A stretch of 64,000 bases of DNA, from contig NZ_KL647132.1 of assembly GCF_000725805.1 (NCBI RefSeq), positions 531,930 through 595,929 on the forward strand. The letters are read 5' to 3'. Source of the DNA: Streptomyces xanthophaeus (GTDB taxonomy: Bacteria; Actinomycetota; Actinomycetes; Streptomycetales; Streptomycetaceae). The translations under genes and the position numbers were made by a program. The notes under the pieces are model-generated. The model saw only the letters and a program-made list of their open reading frames with translations. It did not search any database and was not told where the DNA came from. Below are positions 9,086 through 18,254 of the stretch, in pieces; the first letter of the stretch is position 1, and each line of letters begins with the position of its first letter.

Positions 9086-9949
9086 GTGTTCGGCAACTAT
9101 CTGATCGGCCTGCGCGAGGGCCTGGAGGCCAGCCTGGTCGTCTGCATCCTCGTCGCGTACCTGGTCAAGACCGGACGCCGGGACGCCCTGCGCCCGGTGT
9201 GGGTCGGCATCGCGATCGCCTGCGGGATCTCGCTGGCCTTCGGCGCGATGCTCGAATTCGGCACCCAGGAGCTGACCTTCGAGGCGCAGGAGCTCCTCGG
9301 CGGCAGCCTGTCGATCATCTCCGTGGCCCTGGTGACCTGGATGGTCTTCTGGATGAAGCGCACCGCGCGGCACCTGAAGGCCGAGCTGCACGGCAAGCTG
9401 GACACGGCCCTCGCCATGGGCACCGGCGCCCTGGTCGCCACCGCCTTCCTGGCGGTGGGCCGCGAGGGCCTGGAGACGGCGCTGTTCGTGTGGGCCTCGG
9501 TGCGGGCCAGCGGCGAGGGCTCCTCCGCCCCGCTGATCGGCGTACTGCTGGGCATCGCGACGGCGGTCGTGCTGGGCTGGCTGTTCTACCGCGGCGCCCT
9601 GAAGATCAATCTGGCGAAGTTCTTCACGTGGACCGGCGCGATGCTCGTGGTCGTGGCCGCGGGCGTGCTCGCGTACGGGGTGCACGACCTCCAGGAGGCC
9701 CGTTTCCTGGGCGGCCTGGAGGACAAGGCCTTCGACATCAGCTCCGCAGTGCCGCCGGACAGCTGGTACGGGACCCTGCTGAAGGGCGTGTTCAACTTCC
9801 AGCCGGATCCGACCGTCCTCCAGCTCACCGCCTGGGTGCTGTACCTGGTGCCCGTGCTCGCGCTGTTCCTCCTCGGGCAGGGCGGCGGCCGCCCGGCGCC
9901 CGCGTCGGCCCCGGCCGCCGCGGACGGCACCGGCACCGGCACCGGCTGA
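9086..9949 (+). CDS. efeU: Iron permease EfeU (FTR1/OFeT family)
   Basis: This 287-residue membrane permease carries oxidised iron across the membrane. Two REGLE motifs (Arg10-Glu14 and about Arg126-Glu130) are the diagnostic REXXE iron-binding helices of the FTR1 family. There are seven predicted transmembrane segments and a short Ala/Pro-rich cytoplasmic tail. The GTG start has GGAAGGAA upstream. It is the last gene of efeOBU and converges on the GNAT gene, with 7 bp between the stops. Confidence 0.94.
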   Translation: MFGNYLIGLREGLEASLVVCILVAYLVKTGRRDALRPVWVGIAIACGISLAFGAMLEFGTQELTFEAQELLGGSLSIISVALVTWMVFWMKRTARHLKAELHGKLDTALAMGTGALVATAFLAVGREGLETALFVWASVRASGEGSSAPLIGVLLGIATAVVLGWLFYRGALKINLAKFFTWTGAMLVVVAAGVLAYGVHDLQEARFLGGLEDKAFDISSAVPPDSWYGTLLKGVFNFQPDPTVLQLTAWVLYLVPVLALFLLGQGGGRPAPASAPAAADGTGTGTG

Positions 9950-9956
9950 GCGGCGC

Positions 9957-10520
9957 TCACCACAGCCGGTCGGTGGTCCCCGGGTACAGCGGGACCCGGA
10001 TGCCGGTGAAGGCGGCCCGGTCCGGGTCGGGGGCGTCCGTGAAGAAGGCCGCCATCACCACCTTGTCGAAGCCCGGCGCGTCCGTGGCCAGCGGATCCGC
10101 CGGGGTGCCGCCGACCAGGACGGTGCCGGGCAGCTCCGCGAACCCGGCCGCCCGGTAGAACGGCTCCAGCGGCCGGTCGCAGCTGAACAGCGCCAGGTCC
10201 GCCTCCGGATGCGCGGCCAGAGCCGTGCGGGCCGCCGCGACCAGCCGGCCGCCGAGCCCGCGGCCCCGCAGTCCGGCCCGGGTGACGACCCCGCTGAGCC
10301 CGGCCGCGCGGTAGGTCCGCCCCGCGACCACGACGTCCTTGTGCAGCAGGGCCAGTGCGGCAGCCACCGTCCCGGCGGCGTCGGCCAGCAGCATCACCCG
10401 GGGTGCGAGCGCCGGGTCGTGGCCCGGCACGGAGCCCGGCCAGGCCGCCGCCTCCAAGGCCTCGACCTGGACCGCGAACTCCTGCGGAAGCTCTGCCTGC
10501 GGGTACGCCAGGACCCGCAT
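9957..10520 (-). CDS. GNAT-family N-acetyltransferase
   Basis: This 187-residue protein has the GNAT fold. The acetyl-CoA-binding motif A is visible as VVTRAGLRGRGLGGRLVAAA (R-x-x-G-x-G/A type), followed by FSCDRPLEPFYRAAGFAELPG. The substrate cannot be predicted. Its ATG overlaps the stop of the upstream PhzF-family gene (ATGA), so the two are probably co-translated. Confidence 0.85.
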   Translation of the reverse strand: MRVLAYPQAELPQEFAVQVEALEAAAWPGSVPGHDPALAPRVMLLADAAGTVAAALALLHKDVVVAGRTYRAAGLSGVVTRAGLRGRGLGGRLVAAARTALAAHPEADLALFSCDRPLEPFYRAAGFAELPGTVLVGGTPADPLATDAPGFDKVVMAAFFTDAPDPDRAAFTGIRVPLYPGTTDRLW

Positions 10521-11383
10521 CAGGGGATCCGTACGCCCTCGCCGCCGACCCGGACCCGGGAGTCCCCGGCCCGCAGTTCCACCGTCAGCACGCCCGGGCG
10601 GCCCATGTCCTCGCCCTGGTGCAGGGTGAGCACGGCGTCGGCCGGGACCAGGCCGAGCTCGCGGGCGTACGCACCGAAGGCGGCAGCCGCGGCCCCCGTG
10701 GCGGGATCCTCGACGACCCCGCCGACCGGGAAGGGGTCCCGTACGTGGAACTCCGCCGGGCCCGCCCGGTGCACCAGCTGGACCGTGACGAGGTCCAGGC
10801 GCCGCATCAGGGCCTCCAGCCGGGCGAAGTCGTAGGCGAGGTCGGCGAGCCGGGCCCGGCTGCCCGCGCCCAGGACCAGGTGCCGGGCCCCGGCGTACGC
10901 GATCCGCGGCGGGATCTGCGGGTCCAGGTCCGCCGCAGGCCAGTCGAGCGCGGCCAGCGCCTCGGCCAGGTCGCCGTCCCCGATGTCCGACACGGAGGGC
11001 TCGACGCTGGTCAGGGTGGCCCGCAGCACCCCGTCCACGGCGGTGACGGACACCGGGACGGTGCCCGCCCGGGTCGCCAGGAGCAGCTCCCCGGGCCCGA
11101 TCCGCTCCGCCAGGGCCACGGCGGTGGCCACGGTGGCGTGCCCGCAGAACGGGACCTCCGCCTTGGGGCTGAAGTACCGCACCGTGAAGGCCCGTCCGGG
11201 CTCCCCGCCGAACCCCTCGGGCGGGGCCGTCAGGAAGGCCGTCTCGCTGTAGCCCAGCCCGGCGGCGATCCCCAGCATCGCCTCCTCGTCCAGCCCGGCG
11301 GCGTCGAGGACGACCCCGGCGGGGTTGCCGCCCTCGGGGTCGTGGGAGAAGGCGGTGTAGCGCAGTACTTCGGCAGCGGTCAT
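10520..11383 (-). CDS. PhzF-family isomerase/epimerase
   Basis: This 287-residue protein belongs to the PhzF (diaminopimelate-epimerase-like) fold family, whose members catalyse isomerisations of small metabolites. Family segments include YTAFSHDPEGGNPAGVVLDA, the active-site Glu in GYSETAFL, YFSPKAEVPFCGHATVATA and DPATGAAAAAFGAY. The reaction of this member is unknown and there are no phenazine genes nearby. An in-frame ATG lies 12 codons upstream, but this one has GAAGG in front of it and begins at the conserved N-terminus. It is coupled by a 4-nt overlap to the GNAT gene. Confidence 0.87.
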   Translation of the reverse strand: MTAAEVLRYTAFSHDPEGGNPAGVVLDAAGLDEEAMLGIAAGLGYSETAFLTAPPEGFGGEPGRAFTVRYFSPKAEVPFCGHATVATAVALAERIGPGELLLATRAGTVPVSVTAVDGVLRATLTSVEPSVSDIGDGDLAEALAALDWPAADLDPQIPPRIAYAGARHLVLGAGSRARLADLAYDFARLEALMRRLDLVTVQLVHRAGPAEFHVRDPFPVGGVVEDPATGAAAAAFGAYARELGLVPADAVLTLHQGEDMGRPGVLTVELRAGDSRVRVGGEGVRIP

Positions 11384-11440
11384 GCCTTCATGATCGGCGG
11401 CTCCGCCTCGCCCTGGCAACAGCCCCCGGCAGCAGCCGTC

Positions 11441-12202
11441 TCAGCCGCGGCCGATGTACGGCATGGCCGTCGCCATCACCGTGGCGAACTGCACGTTCGC
11501 CTCCAGCGGCAGCTCCGCCATGTGCAGCACCGTCCGCGCCACGTCGGCGGCGTCCATCACCGGCTCCACCGCCAGCTGCCCGTTGGCCTGGAGGATGCCG
11601 CTCTGCATCCGCTCGGTCATCTCGGTCGCCGCGTTGCCGATGTCGATCTGGCCGCAGGCGATCCGGTACGGCCGCCCGTCCAGGGACAGCGACTTCGTCA
11701 GGCCGGTCATGGCGTGCTTCGTCGCGGTGTAGGCGACGGAGTTCGGGCGCGGTACGTGCGCCGAGATGGAGCCGTTGTTGATGATGCGGCCGCCCTGCGG
11801 GTCCTGCACCTTCATCTGCCGGAAGGCCGCCTGCGCGCACAGGAAGGAGCCGGTCAGGTTGACGTCCACGACCGAGCGCCAGGCCTCGTAGCTGATGTCC
11901 TCCAGCGGGACGCCGCCCGGGCCGAAGGTGCCCGCGTTGTTGAAGAGCAGGTCCAGGCGCCCGTACCGGCCGTGCACGGCGGCGAACAGCGCGGCCACGT
12001 CCTGCGGGTCGCTGACGTCCGCCGGGACGCACAGCACGTCCGCGTCCGGGCCGGCCTCCCGGGCCGTCTCCTCCAGGGGCTCCCGGCGGCGGCCGGCCAC
12101 GGCCACCGCCCAGCCCGCCCCGGCCAGCGCCAGGGCCACGGAGCGGCCGATGCCCGAACCCGCTCCCGTCACCACCGCGGTCTTCTTCACACGTGCGTTC
12201 AT
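11441..12202 (-). CDS. SDR-family NAD(P)-dependent oxidoreductase
   Basis: This 253-residue classical short-chain dehydrogenase has the dinucleotide-binding TGAGSGIG, the NNAG motif (LFNNAGTFG) and the catalytic Ser-Tyr-Lys set in NNGSISAH...[10 protein letters not shown]. The substrate is unknown. The frame continues upstream, but the coding character starts at [15 protein letters not shown], so that ATG was chosen. It diverges from the efflux gene across about 107 bp. Confidence 0.88.
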   Translation of the reverse strand: MNARVKKTAVVTGAGSGIGRSVALALAGAGWAVAVAGRRREPLEETAREAGPDADVLCVPADVSDPQDVAALFAAVHGRYGRLDLLFNNAGTFGPGGVPLEDISYEAWRSVVDVNLTGSFLCAQAAFRQMKVQDPQGGRIINNGSISAHVPRPNSVAYTATKHAMTGLTKSLSLDGRPYRIACGQIDIGNAATEMTERMQSGILQANGQLAVEPVMDAADVARTVLHMAELPLEANVQFATVMATAMPYIGRG

Positions 12203-12309
12203 GGGGCCGCAGGCTACGTCACACCGCAGGCCTGGTCCCGGACGTTCCGCCAGCTGAGAGCATGGGTCGGTCAGGGGTCGCGAGCAGGACGAGAAGACTG
12301 GAGTCACGT

Positions 12310-13644
12310 ATGACGGAGAGAGCCCCCGCGACGACCCCCTCGGACGCGTCGTCGCCCGCGTCGCCCTCCGTGGCCCGGACCGCCGGGCCGGCCCTCCCCG
12401 GGGCCTCCGCGCCCCTGACGGCGGCCCGCCGCACGGGCCTGCTCGTCATCTTCATGCTGGGTGGCCTCACGGCCCTGCCCCCGCTGTCCATGGACATGTA
12501 CCTCCCGGCCCTGCCCGCGGTCACCGACGCCCTGAACAGCCCGGCCGCGACCGTCCAGCTCACCCTGACCGCCTGCCTCGCCGGCATGGCCCTGGGCCAG
12601 CTCGTCATCGGCCCGATGAGCGACAAGTGGGGCCGTCGTACGCCGCTGCTCACCGGCATGGTCGTCTACGTCCTCGCCACCGCCCTGTGCGCCTTCGCCC
12701 CGACCGTCGAGCTGCTGATCGCCTTCCGCCTGCTCCAGGGCCTGGCCGGGGCGGCCGCGATAGTCATCGCCCGGGCCGTCGTGCGCGACCTGTACGACGG
12801 GGTCGAGATGGCCCGGTTCTTCTCCACCCTGATGCTGGTCTCCGGGGTCGCCCCGATCATCGCGCCGCTCATCGGCGGCCAGGTGCTGCGCTTCTCCGAC
12901 TGGCGGGGCGTCTTCGTCGTCCTGACCGGCGTCGGAGCGCTGCTGACCCTGCTCGTGTGGCGGCGGCTCGACGAGACGCTGCCGCCCGAACGGCGCCACA
13001 CGGGCGGGGTGGGGACGGCGCTGCGCACCATGCGCGGGCTGCTCGGTGACCGGGTCTTCGCCGGATACACGCTGGCCGGCGGCTTCGCCTTCGCCGTGCT
13101 CTTCTCCTACATAGCGGCCTCGCCGTTCGTGATCCAGGAGATCTACGGGGCTTCGCCGCAGGCCTTCAGCCTGCTGTTCGGCGTGAACTCCGTGGGCCTG
13201 ATCGCCGCGGGCCAGATCAACGGCAAGCTGCTGGTGGGCCGGGTCAGCCTCGACAAGGTGCTGACCGCCGGGCTCGCGATCGCCGGGGCCGCGTCGGTGG
13301 CCCTGCTGCTGATGTCCACCGAGGTGTTCGGCAAGGCCGGGCTGTTCCCGGTGGCCGCCGCCCTGTTCGTGCTGATGTCCTCCATGGGCCTGATCCTGCC
13401 GAACACGAACGCGCAGGCCCTGATGCGCACCCCGCACGCCGCCGGTTCGGCCTCCGCGCTGATCGGCACCGCCTCCTTCCTCGTCGGGGCGGTCGCCTCG
13501 CCGCTGGTGGGGATCGCGGGCGAGGACACCGCGGTGCCGATGGCCGTGGTCCAGGTGACGTGTTCGGTGCTCGCGACCGGCTTCTTCCTCGGCATGTGCC
13601 GGCCGTGGCGCAGCCGGGAGCCACAGGCTCCGGCCGCGCCGTAA
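12310..13644 (+). CDS. Bcr/CflA-type MFS multidrug efflux transporter
   Basis: This 444-residue transporter has 12 predicted transmembrane helices. [10 protein letters not shown] in helix 1 and [14 protein letters not shown] (MFS motif A) between helices 2 and 3 place it in the Bcr/CflA drug:proton antiporter subfamily. [23 protein letters not shown] is the usual helix 4-5 region. The first 40 or so residues are a disordered Ala/Ser/Pro tail. The ATG has GGAG about 6 nt upstream. The drug specificity cannot be read from sequence. Confidence 0.9.
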   Translation: MTERAPATTPSDASSPASPSVARTAGPALPGASAPLTAARRTGLLVIFMLGGLTALPPLSMDMYLPALPAVTDALNSPAATVQLTLTACLAGMALGQLVIGPMSDKWGRRTPLLTGMVVYVLATALCAFAPTVELLIAFRLLQGLAGAAAIVIARAVVRDLYDGVEMARFFSTLMLVSGVAPIIAPLIGGQVLRFSDWRGVFVVLTGVGALLTLLVWRRLDETLPPERRHTGGVGTALRTMRGLLGDRVFAGYTLAGGFAFAVLFSYIAASPFVIQEIYGASPQAFSLLFGVNSVGLIAAGQINGKLLVGRVSLDKVLTAGLAIAGAASVALLLMSTEVFGKAGLFPVAAALFVLMSSMGLILPNTNAQALMRTPHAAGSASALIGTASFLVGAVASPLVGIAGEDTAVPMAVVQVTCSVLATGFFLGMCRPWRSREPQAPAAP

Positions 13645-13653
13645 ACTTCGCAG

Positions 13654-14667
13654 GTGACCGCCTCCGCCGCCCCCACCTCCGCCTCGACCCTCCGCACCGC
13701 TCTGGGCGGACTGCTCGACGGACTCCCGCCCAAGCAGGCCTCGGCCGCCGTCGAGCGGCTCATCGCCAGCTACCGGGGGCAGACCCCGACCGACGCACCC
13801 GTGCTGCGCAACCGCTCCGACGTGGCGGCGTACGCGGCGTACCGGATGCCGGCCACCTTCGAAGCAGTACGGTCCGCCCTGGACGGTCTCGCGCAGGCCG
13901 CGCCCGGCTGGGCCCCGGCCTCGCACGTGGACGTGGGCGGCGGCACGGGGTCGGCGACCTGGGCGGTGGACGCCACCTGGGACGGGCCGCGGCGCACGAC
14001 GGTGCTGGACTGGGCGGAGCCCGCGCTGGCCCTGGGCAAGGAGCTCGCGGCGGTCTCGGGTTCGCCGGCGCTGCAGCAGGCGCTGTGGCAGCGGGCGGTC
14101 ATCGGGGCCGGGCTGGAGATCCCCGAAGCCGATCTGGTGACGGTCTCGTACGTGCTGGGCGAGCTGACGCCGCAGGCGCGGACGGCGGTCGTCGCCGAGG
14201 CGGCGCGGGCCGGGCAGGCGGTCGTCCTGATCGAGCCGGGCACCCCGGAGGGCTACCTGCGCATCAGGGAGGCCCGCGAGCAGTTGATCGCGGCCGGGCT
14301 GCGGGTGGCCGCGCCCTGTCCGCACGACGGGACCTGCCCCATCGAGGTCGGCCAGGACTGGTGCCACTTCTCGGCGCGGGTGAGCCGGTCCTCGCTGCAC
14401 CGGAAGGTCAAGGGCGGCTCCCTGGCCTACGAGGACGAGAAGTTCAGCTACGTGGCCGCGACCCGCTTCCCGGTGGAGCCGGCCGCCTCGCGGATCACGC
14501 GCAGGCCGCAGATCCGCAAGGGGCTCGTCCTGCTGGAGCTGTGCGGGCCCGAGGGCTCCGACGGGGAGAGCGGCCTGACCCGGGCCACCGTGACCAAGCG
14601 CCACGGTGACCTGTACAAGGCGGCGCGGGACGCCGACTGGGGCCAGGCCTGGCCTCCGGCTGACTAG
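13654..14667 (+). CDS. Small ribosomal subunit Rsm22 family methyltransferase-like protein
   Basis: This 337-residue protein belongs to the Rsm22/METTL17 family, which has a SAM-methyltransferase fold and acts in mitochondrial small-subunit assembly; the bacterial role is unclear. A SAM-site-like segment HVDVGGGTGSATWAV is at about residue 90. The family cysteine cluster, proposed in homologues to hold an Fe-S cluster, is CPHDGTCPI...WCHFSARV plus a later Cys (ELCGPEG). The GTG start is 9 bp after the efflux gene stop. Confidence 0.85.
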   Translation: MTASAAPTSASTLRTALGGLLDGLPPKQASAAVERLIASYRGQTPTDAPVLRNRSDVAAYAAYRMPATFEAVRSALDGLAQAAPGWAPASHVDVGGGTGSATWAVDATWDGPRRTTVLDWAEPALALGKELAAVSGSPALQQALWQRAVIGAGLEIPEADLVTVSYVLGELTPQARTAVVAEAARAGQAVVLIEPGTPEGYLRIREAREQLIAAGLRVAAPCPHDGTCPIEVGQDWCHFSARVSRSSLHRKVKGGSLAYEDEKFSYVAATRFPVEPAASRITRRPQIRKGLVLLELCGPEGSDGESGLTRATVTKRHGDLYKAARDADWGQAWPPAD

Positions 14668-14675
14668 TTACGGCC

Positions 14676-15485
14676 TCACGGCCGCAGCTCCTGGGTGCAG
14701 CACTTCACGCTGCCGCCGCCCTTGAGCAGCTCGCCCAGGTCCATGGGGACCGGTTCGAAGCCGCGGTCGCGCAGCGGCGCCAGCAGTCCGGCGGCCGCCT
14801 GCGGCAGCAGGACGTGCCTGCCGTCGGAGACCGCGTTCAGGCCGAAGTCGGCCGCGTCCTGCTCCTCGGCGAGCAGCGCGTCCGGGAAGAGCCGCCGCAG
14901 TACGGCCTGACTGCCCGGTGAGAAGGCCTGCGGGTAGTACATGATCTCGTCGCCGTCGAGGACGCTGAGGGCCGTGTCCAGGTGGTAGAAGCGCGGATCC
15001 ACCAGGTGGAGGCCGATGACGGGACGGCCGAAGAACTCCTGTGCCTCGTCGTGGGAGAGCGGGCTGGAGCGGAAGCCCTGGCCCGCCAGGATGTAGGTGG
15101 CGGTGACGGCGAAGTCGCCCTCGCCCTCGTTGATGTGGGCCGGCTCGTGGATGTCCGCGAAGCCGTGGGAGCGGAACCAGTCGAGGTGGAGCTCCGCCTC
15201 GGCGGTCCGTTCCTGGTGGGCGAAGCGGGCCCCGAACACCTTGCCGTCGACGACCAGGGCGCCGTTGGCCGCGTAGACCATGTCGGGGAGTGCCGGATCG
15301 GGGACGAGGGTCTCGACGGTGTGGCCGAGGGAGGTGTAGCGGTCCCTCAGGTCTTCCCACTGGGCTTGTGCGAGGGGCAGGTCCACCGGTTTCGTGGGAT
15401 CCATCCACGGGTTGATGGAGTACGTGACCCGGAAGTGTGCGGGTGGGCACATCAGGTAGCGCCGGGGTGTGGCGTCTCTGCGCAA
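14676..15485 (-). CDS. ddaH: Dimethylarginine dimethylaminohydrolase (DDAH)-like enzyme
   Basis: This 269-residue member of the guanidino-modifying (amidinotransferase) superfamily probably hydrolyses methylated arginine to citrulline and an amine. Catalytic elements are the acidic pair in NEGEGDFAV, the His in RFYHLDTAL and the nucleophile Cys close to the C-terminus in KCCTQELRP. N-terminal YLMCPPAHFRV is typical. The TTG start is chosen because GAGGAG lies 7-8 nt upstream; the next in-frame ATG would cut into the first strand. It diverges from a TetR gene that may control it. Confidence 0.85.
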   Translation of the reverse strand: MRRDATPRRYLMCPPAHFRVTYSINPWMDPTKPVDLPLAQAQWEDLRDRYTSLGHTVETLVPDPALPDMVYAANGALVVDGKVFGARFAHQERTAEAELHLDWFRSHGFADIHEPAHINEGEGDFAVTATYILAGQGFRSSPLSHDEAQEFFGRPVIGLHLVDPRFYHLDTALSVLDGDEIMYYPQAFSPGSQAVLRRLFPDALLAEEQDAADFGLNAVSDGRHVLLPQAAAGLLAPLRDRGFEPVPMDLGELLKGGGSVKCCTQELRP

Positions 15486-15622
15486 AGAAGGCTCCTCACG
15501 ACGTGCACGACGTGCATGGCGTACGGCTCATGCCGCTGTGGACAGAATCGTCTCTCCTCGGAGGGGAACGGCGCAGTGAACTGATTGGGTGGTTTGGAAA
15601 AGGGCGCGAAAGGTGAGAAAGA

Positions 15623-15634
15623 CGAGACGTCTCG
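15623..15634. promoter_or_regulatory. Palindrome in the ddaH-tetR intergenic region
   Basis: CGAGACGTCTCG is a perfect 12-bp palindrome 19 bp before the TetR ATG and 138 bp before the divergent ddaH start. This is the expected size and place for an autoregulatory TetR operator. TATGTT at 15641-15646 could be the -10 of a leaderless tetR transcript. Confidence 0.45.
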
Positions 15635-15652
15635 GGTTGGTATGTTCGCCGT

Positions 15653-16264
15653 ATGACCAGGACCCCTGACGCCACCCGCCGCAGCGACCGTTCCCGCCGG
15701 GCCATCCTCGACGCGGCGCTCGCCCTCGTCGGGGAAGTCGGCTACAACAAGCTGACCATCGAGGCCATCGCCGCCCGCGCCGGGGTGGGCAAGCAGACCA
15801 TCTACCGCTGGTGGCCCTCGAAGGCCGCCGTCCTCCTCGACGCCTCCCTCGCGCTGGCCGGGGAAGCCGGGGAGGAGGCCGACTGGACGGGCTTCCCCGA
15901 CACCGGGGACCTCGCGGCCGACCTGAAACACGTCCTGCGGGCCACGGTCGACGAGTTCAACGACGAGAAGTACGAGGCCCCCGCCCGCGCCCTGACGGCC
16001 GCCGGCGCCACCGACCCCGAGCTCGGCGCCCGCTTCACCGAGCAGCTGCTGGAGCCCCAGCTCGCGCTCTACGAGGCCCGGTTGCGCACGGCCCAGGAGG
16101 CCGGGCAGCTCGCGCCGGACGCGGACCTGCGGCTGACCGTCGAGACGCTGGTCGGACCGCTGATGCACCGCTGGCTGCTGCGGACCGCTCCGCTGACCCA
16201 CGCCTTCGCCGACGCACTGGTGGACCAGGTGCTCCGCGGCGTGGCGAACGTCACCGGCAGGTAG
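15653..16264 (+). CDS. TetR-family transcriptional regulator
   Basis: This 203-residue TetR-type repressor has an N-terminal helix-turn-helix (AILDAALALVGEVGYNKLTIEAIAARAGVGKQTIYRWW, residues 20-54 or so). The C-terminal half resembles the TetR_C_11-like ligand domain (ADLKHVLRATVDEFN... PLMHRWLLRTAPLT). The ligand is unknown. It diverges from the DDAH-like gene, its best candidate target. No clear ribosome site precedes the ATG, which fits a leaderless mRNA. Confidence 0.9.
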   Translation: MTRTPDATRRSDRSRRAILDAALALVGEVGYNKLTIEAIAARAGVGKQTIYRWWPSKAAVLLDASLALAGEAGEEADWTGFPDTGDLAADLKHVLRATVDEFNDEKYEAPARALTAAGATDPELGARFTEQLLEPQLALYEARLRTAQEAGQLAPDADLRLTVETLVGPLMHRWLLRTAPLTHAFADALVDQVLRGVANVTGR

Positions 16265-16427
16265 CCGCCCGGCGGCAAGGCGAGAACATTTGCACTAATT
16301 CTGTGGTTATGTGTGCCTTGCAGGTCCCTCATCCCCAGCCCCCCGGTTGGGGAGACCGGTCACCCGGGGCGCAGGATGGTGGGACCATGTGAGGGTCTGC
16401 CGGGGTAACGGTGAGGTGAGGGGATAG

Positions 16428-17177
16428 ATGGGGTCTGAGTCCGGCCGCGTCAAACGCGGCGAGCAGAGCAGGATTTCCCAGTGGCTGCGCCGGCGGCAGA
16501 AACCCACCGCCGAGGACCCCGAGCTGGAGCGCGAAGCGCTCCTCGTGGCCGTCGCCGCCGCCGGTCTGCCGCTCGCCCCCGCCGCCCATCCCGCCGGCTA
16601 CCGGTGTTCGTGCGACCGGATCGGCTGTCCGACGCCCGCACGCCACCCCCTCTCCTTCGCCTGGCAGACCCAGTCGACCACCGACCGCGCCCAGGTCGAA
16701 CGGTGGGCGCGCAACCAGCCCCAGGCCAACTTCATCACCGCGACCGGCATGGTCCACGACGTGCTGGACGTCCCGCTCGAAGCCGGGACCGCCGCCCTGG
16801 AGCGCCTGCTGGAGGCCGGCATCGAGGTCGGCCCGGTCGCCGAGTCCAGCGGTACGGGCGAGCAGGCCCGGATGCTCTTCTTCACCGCCACCCGCGGCAC
16901 CCCCGAGGACGAGGACGAGTGGTGGCCCTGCGAACTGGACTGCCACCCCGAGACGATGGACGAGCACCCCGGCCTGCGCTGGCACTGCCGCGGCAGCTAC
17001 GTCCTGGTGCCCCCGGCAGCCCTGCCCGGTGACCAGGCGGTCACGTGGCTGCGCGGCATGGAGCACGCGCTCCCGGACCCCCTCACCCTCCTGGAGACCC
17101 TGACCGACGCCTGCGCCGTGTACGCGGGCACCTCCGACCGGGCCCCGGCCGCCGTGGCCTGGCCGCTGGGCCGCTGA
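16428..17177 (+). CDS. Small bifunctional DNA primase/polymerase (prim-pol)-like protein
   Basis: This 249-residue protein resembles the N-terminal prim-pol domain family common as stand-alone genes in Streptomyces. Recognisable parts are the early ALLVAVAAAGLPLAPAAHP, the Cys/His region YRCSCDRIGCPTPARHPL, and RWHCRGSYVLVPP late in the protein. It has no helicase or primase C-terminal extension, and I cannot find a convincing metal-binding DxD pair (the likely site reads HDVLDVP). It may be regulatory or structural and not a polymerase. The ATG has GAGGGG upstream. A 160-bp AT-richer gap precedes it. Confidence 0.7.
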   Translation: MGSESGRVKRGEQSRISQWLRRRQKPTAEDPELEREALLVAVAAAGLPLAPAAHPAGYRCSCDRIGCPTPARHPLSFAWQTQSTTDRAQVERWARNQPQANFITATGMVHDVLDVPLEAGTAALERLLEAGIEVGPVAESSGTGEQARMLFFTATRGTPEDEDEWWPCELDCHPETMDEHPGLRWHCRGSYVLVPPAALPGDQAVTWLRGMEHALPDPLTLLETLTDACAVYAGTSDRAPAAVAWPLGR

Positions 17178-17230
17178 TCCGCGGGGCCGTTGGGCCGTTG
17201 GGCCGCAGCACCGTTGCGCCGCTGACGGAC

Positions 17231-17253
17231 GTCCGGGGGCCGGGCCCCCGGAC
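17231..17253. terminator. Hairpin between convergent genes
   Basis: GTCCGGGGG pairs with CCCCCGGAC around a 5-nt loop. It lies between the ends of the prim-pol-like gene and the oppositely oriented yaaA. It lacks a T-run, as many Streptomyces terminators do. Confidence 0.55.
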
Positions 17254-17276
17254 CCGGCATCCGGCATCCGGCCTGG

Positions 17277-18077
17277 TCAGTGGATCTGGGTGACGACCAC
17301 GTCGAGGGACCAGGCGCGGCCCGCCTTCGCAGGGGCCTCGGCCTCCACCGTGTAGCCCAGGTCCCGCAGGGCCTCCACCAGTTCGGCGGGCCCCGCCGGG
17401 ACGGAACCGGCCAGCAGCAGGTCGCGCACCATCCGGCCCTTCGTCGCCTTGTTGAAGTGGCTGACCACCGACCGCTTCTCCACCCCGTCCACGACCTGCG
17501 CGTGCAGCACCCGTACGGTCGCGGTCCGGCCGGCCGTCTCGCCCTTCGGCTTCCAGGCGGACGCGTACGCCGACGAGCGCAGGTCCAGCACCAGCCCCTC
17601 GCCCGCCGCACCGGGCATCACCTCGGCCATCGGGCCCCGCCAGTACGCGCCGAGCGCCCCGAGCTCCGGCAGCTTCACGCCCATCGAGCAGCGGTAGGAC
17701 GGGATCCGGTCGGTGATCCGCACCGCGCCCCACAGGCCGGAGAACACGAGCAGCGCGTCCTCGGCGAGTTTGCGGGCCGCAGGGGTCAGACCGGCCAGGC
17801 CCAGGGCGTCGTACAGCACGCCCGTGTAGACCTCACCCGCCGGACGGGCCACCGCCGAGCGGAGCTCCGCGTTCTTGGCGACCTCGCCCCGCAGGCCCTC
17901 GCTCAGGCCCAGCACCTCGCGCGCCTTCGCCTCGTCCCCCGCGCACAGCGCGACGAGTTCCTCCAGCACCGCGGCACGCGCCGGGGCCAGGCCGGGCAGG
18001 GACAGCTCCTGCGGCTTCAGCGGTGCGCCGGAGCCGCCGGCGGCCTTTCCTTCGGACGGCGGCAGCAGCACGAGCAC
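17277..18077 (-). CDS. yaaA: Peroxide stress protein YaaA
   Basis: This 266-residue protein belongs to the YaaA (DUF328) family, which in E. coli limits free intracellular iron and DNA damage during peroxide stress. The opening LPPSEGK motif, VYTGVLYDALG, FSGLWGAVRITDRIPSYR and HFNKATKGRMVRDLL are family signatures. The GTG start has GGAG about 7 nt upstream. It converges on the prim-pol-like gene and diverges from the RNB ribonuclease gene. Confidence 0.92.
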   Translation of the reverse strand: MLVLLPPSEGKAAGGSGAPLKPQELSLPGLAPARAAVLEELVALCAGDEAKAREVLGLSEGLRGEVAKNAELRSAVARPAGEVYTGVLYDALGLAGLTPAARKLAEDALLVFSGLWGAVRITDRIPSYRCSMGVKLPELGALGAYWRGPMAEVMPGAAGEGLVLDLRSSAYASAWKPKGETAGRTATVRVLHAQVVDGVEKRSVVSHFNKATKGRMVRDLLLAGSVPAGPAELVEALRDLGYTVEAEAPAKAGRAWSLDVVVTQIH

Positions 18078-18254
18078 GGTGGTTCTCCTTCAATACGTCA
18101 CGGCGCAGGGGATGCGGCCCCCGAGCCAGGGTAGACCGCCCGCCGCACCCCGCCCGCCGCACTGCCTCGGTACCGGCCCGCGCACGCGCCCGCCGCACCG
18201 CCTCGCGCACCCGTTCGCCGTGCCGCCCGGTCCCGGCGCCTCTACGCTCGATCC

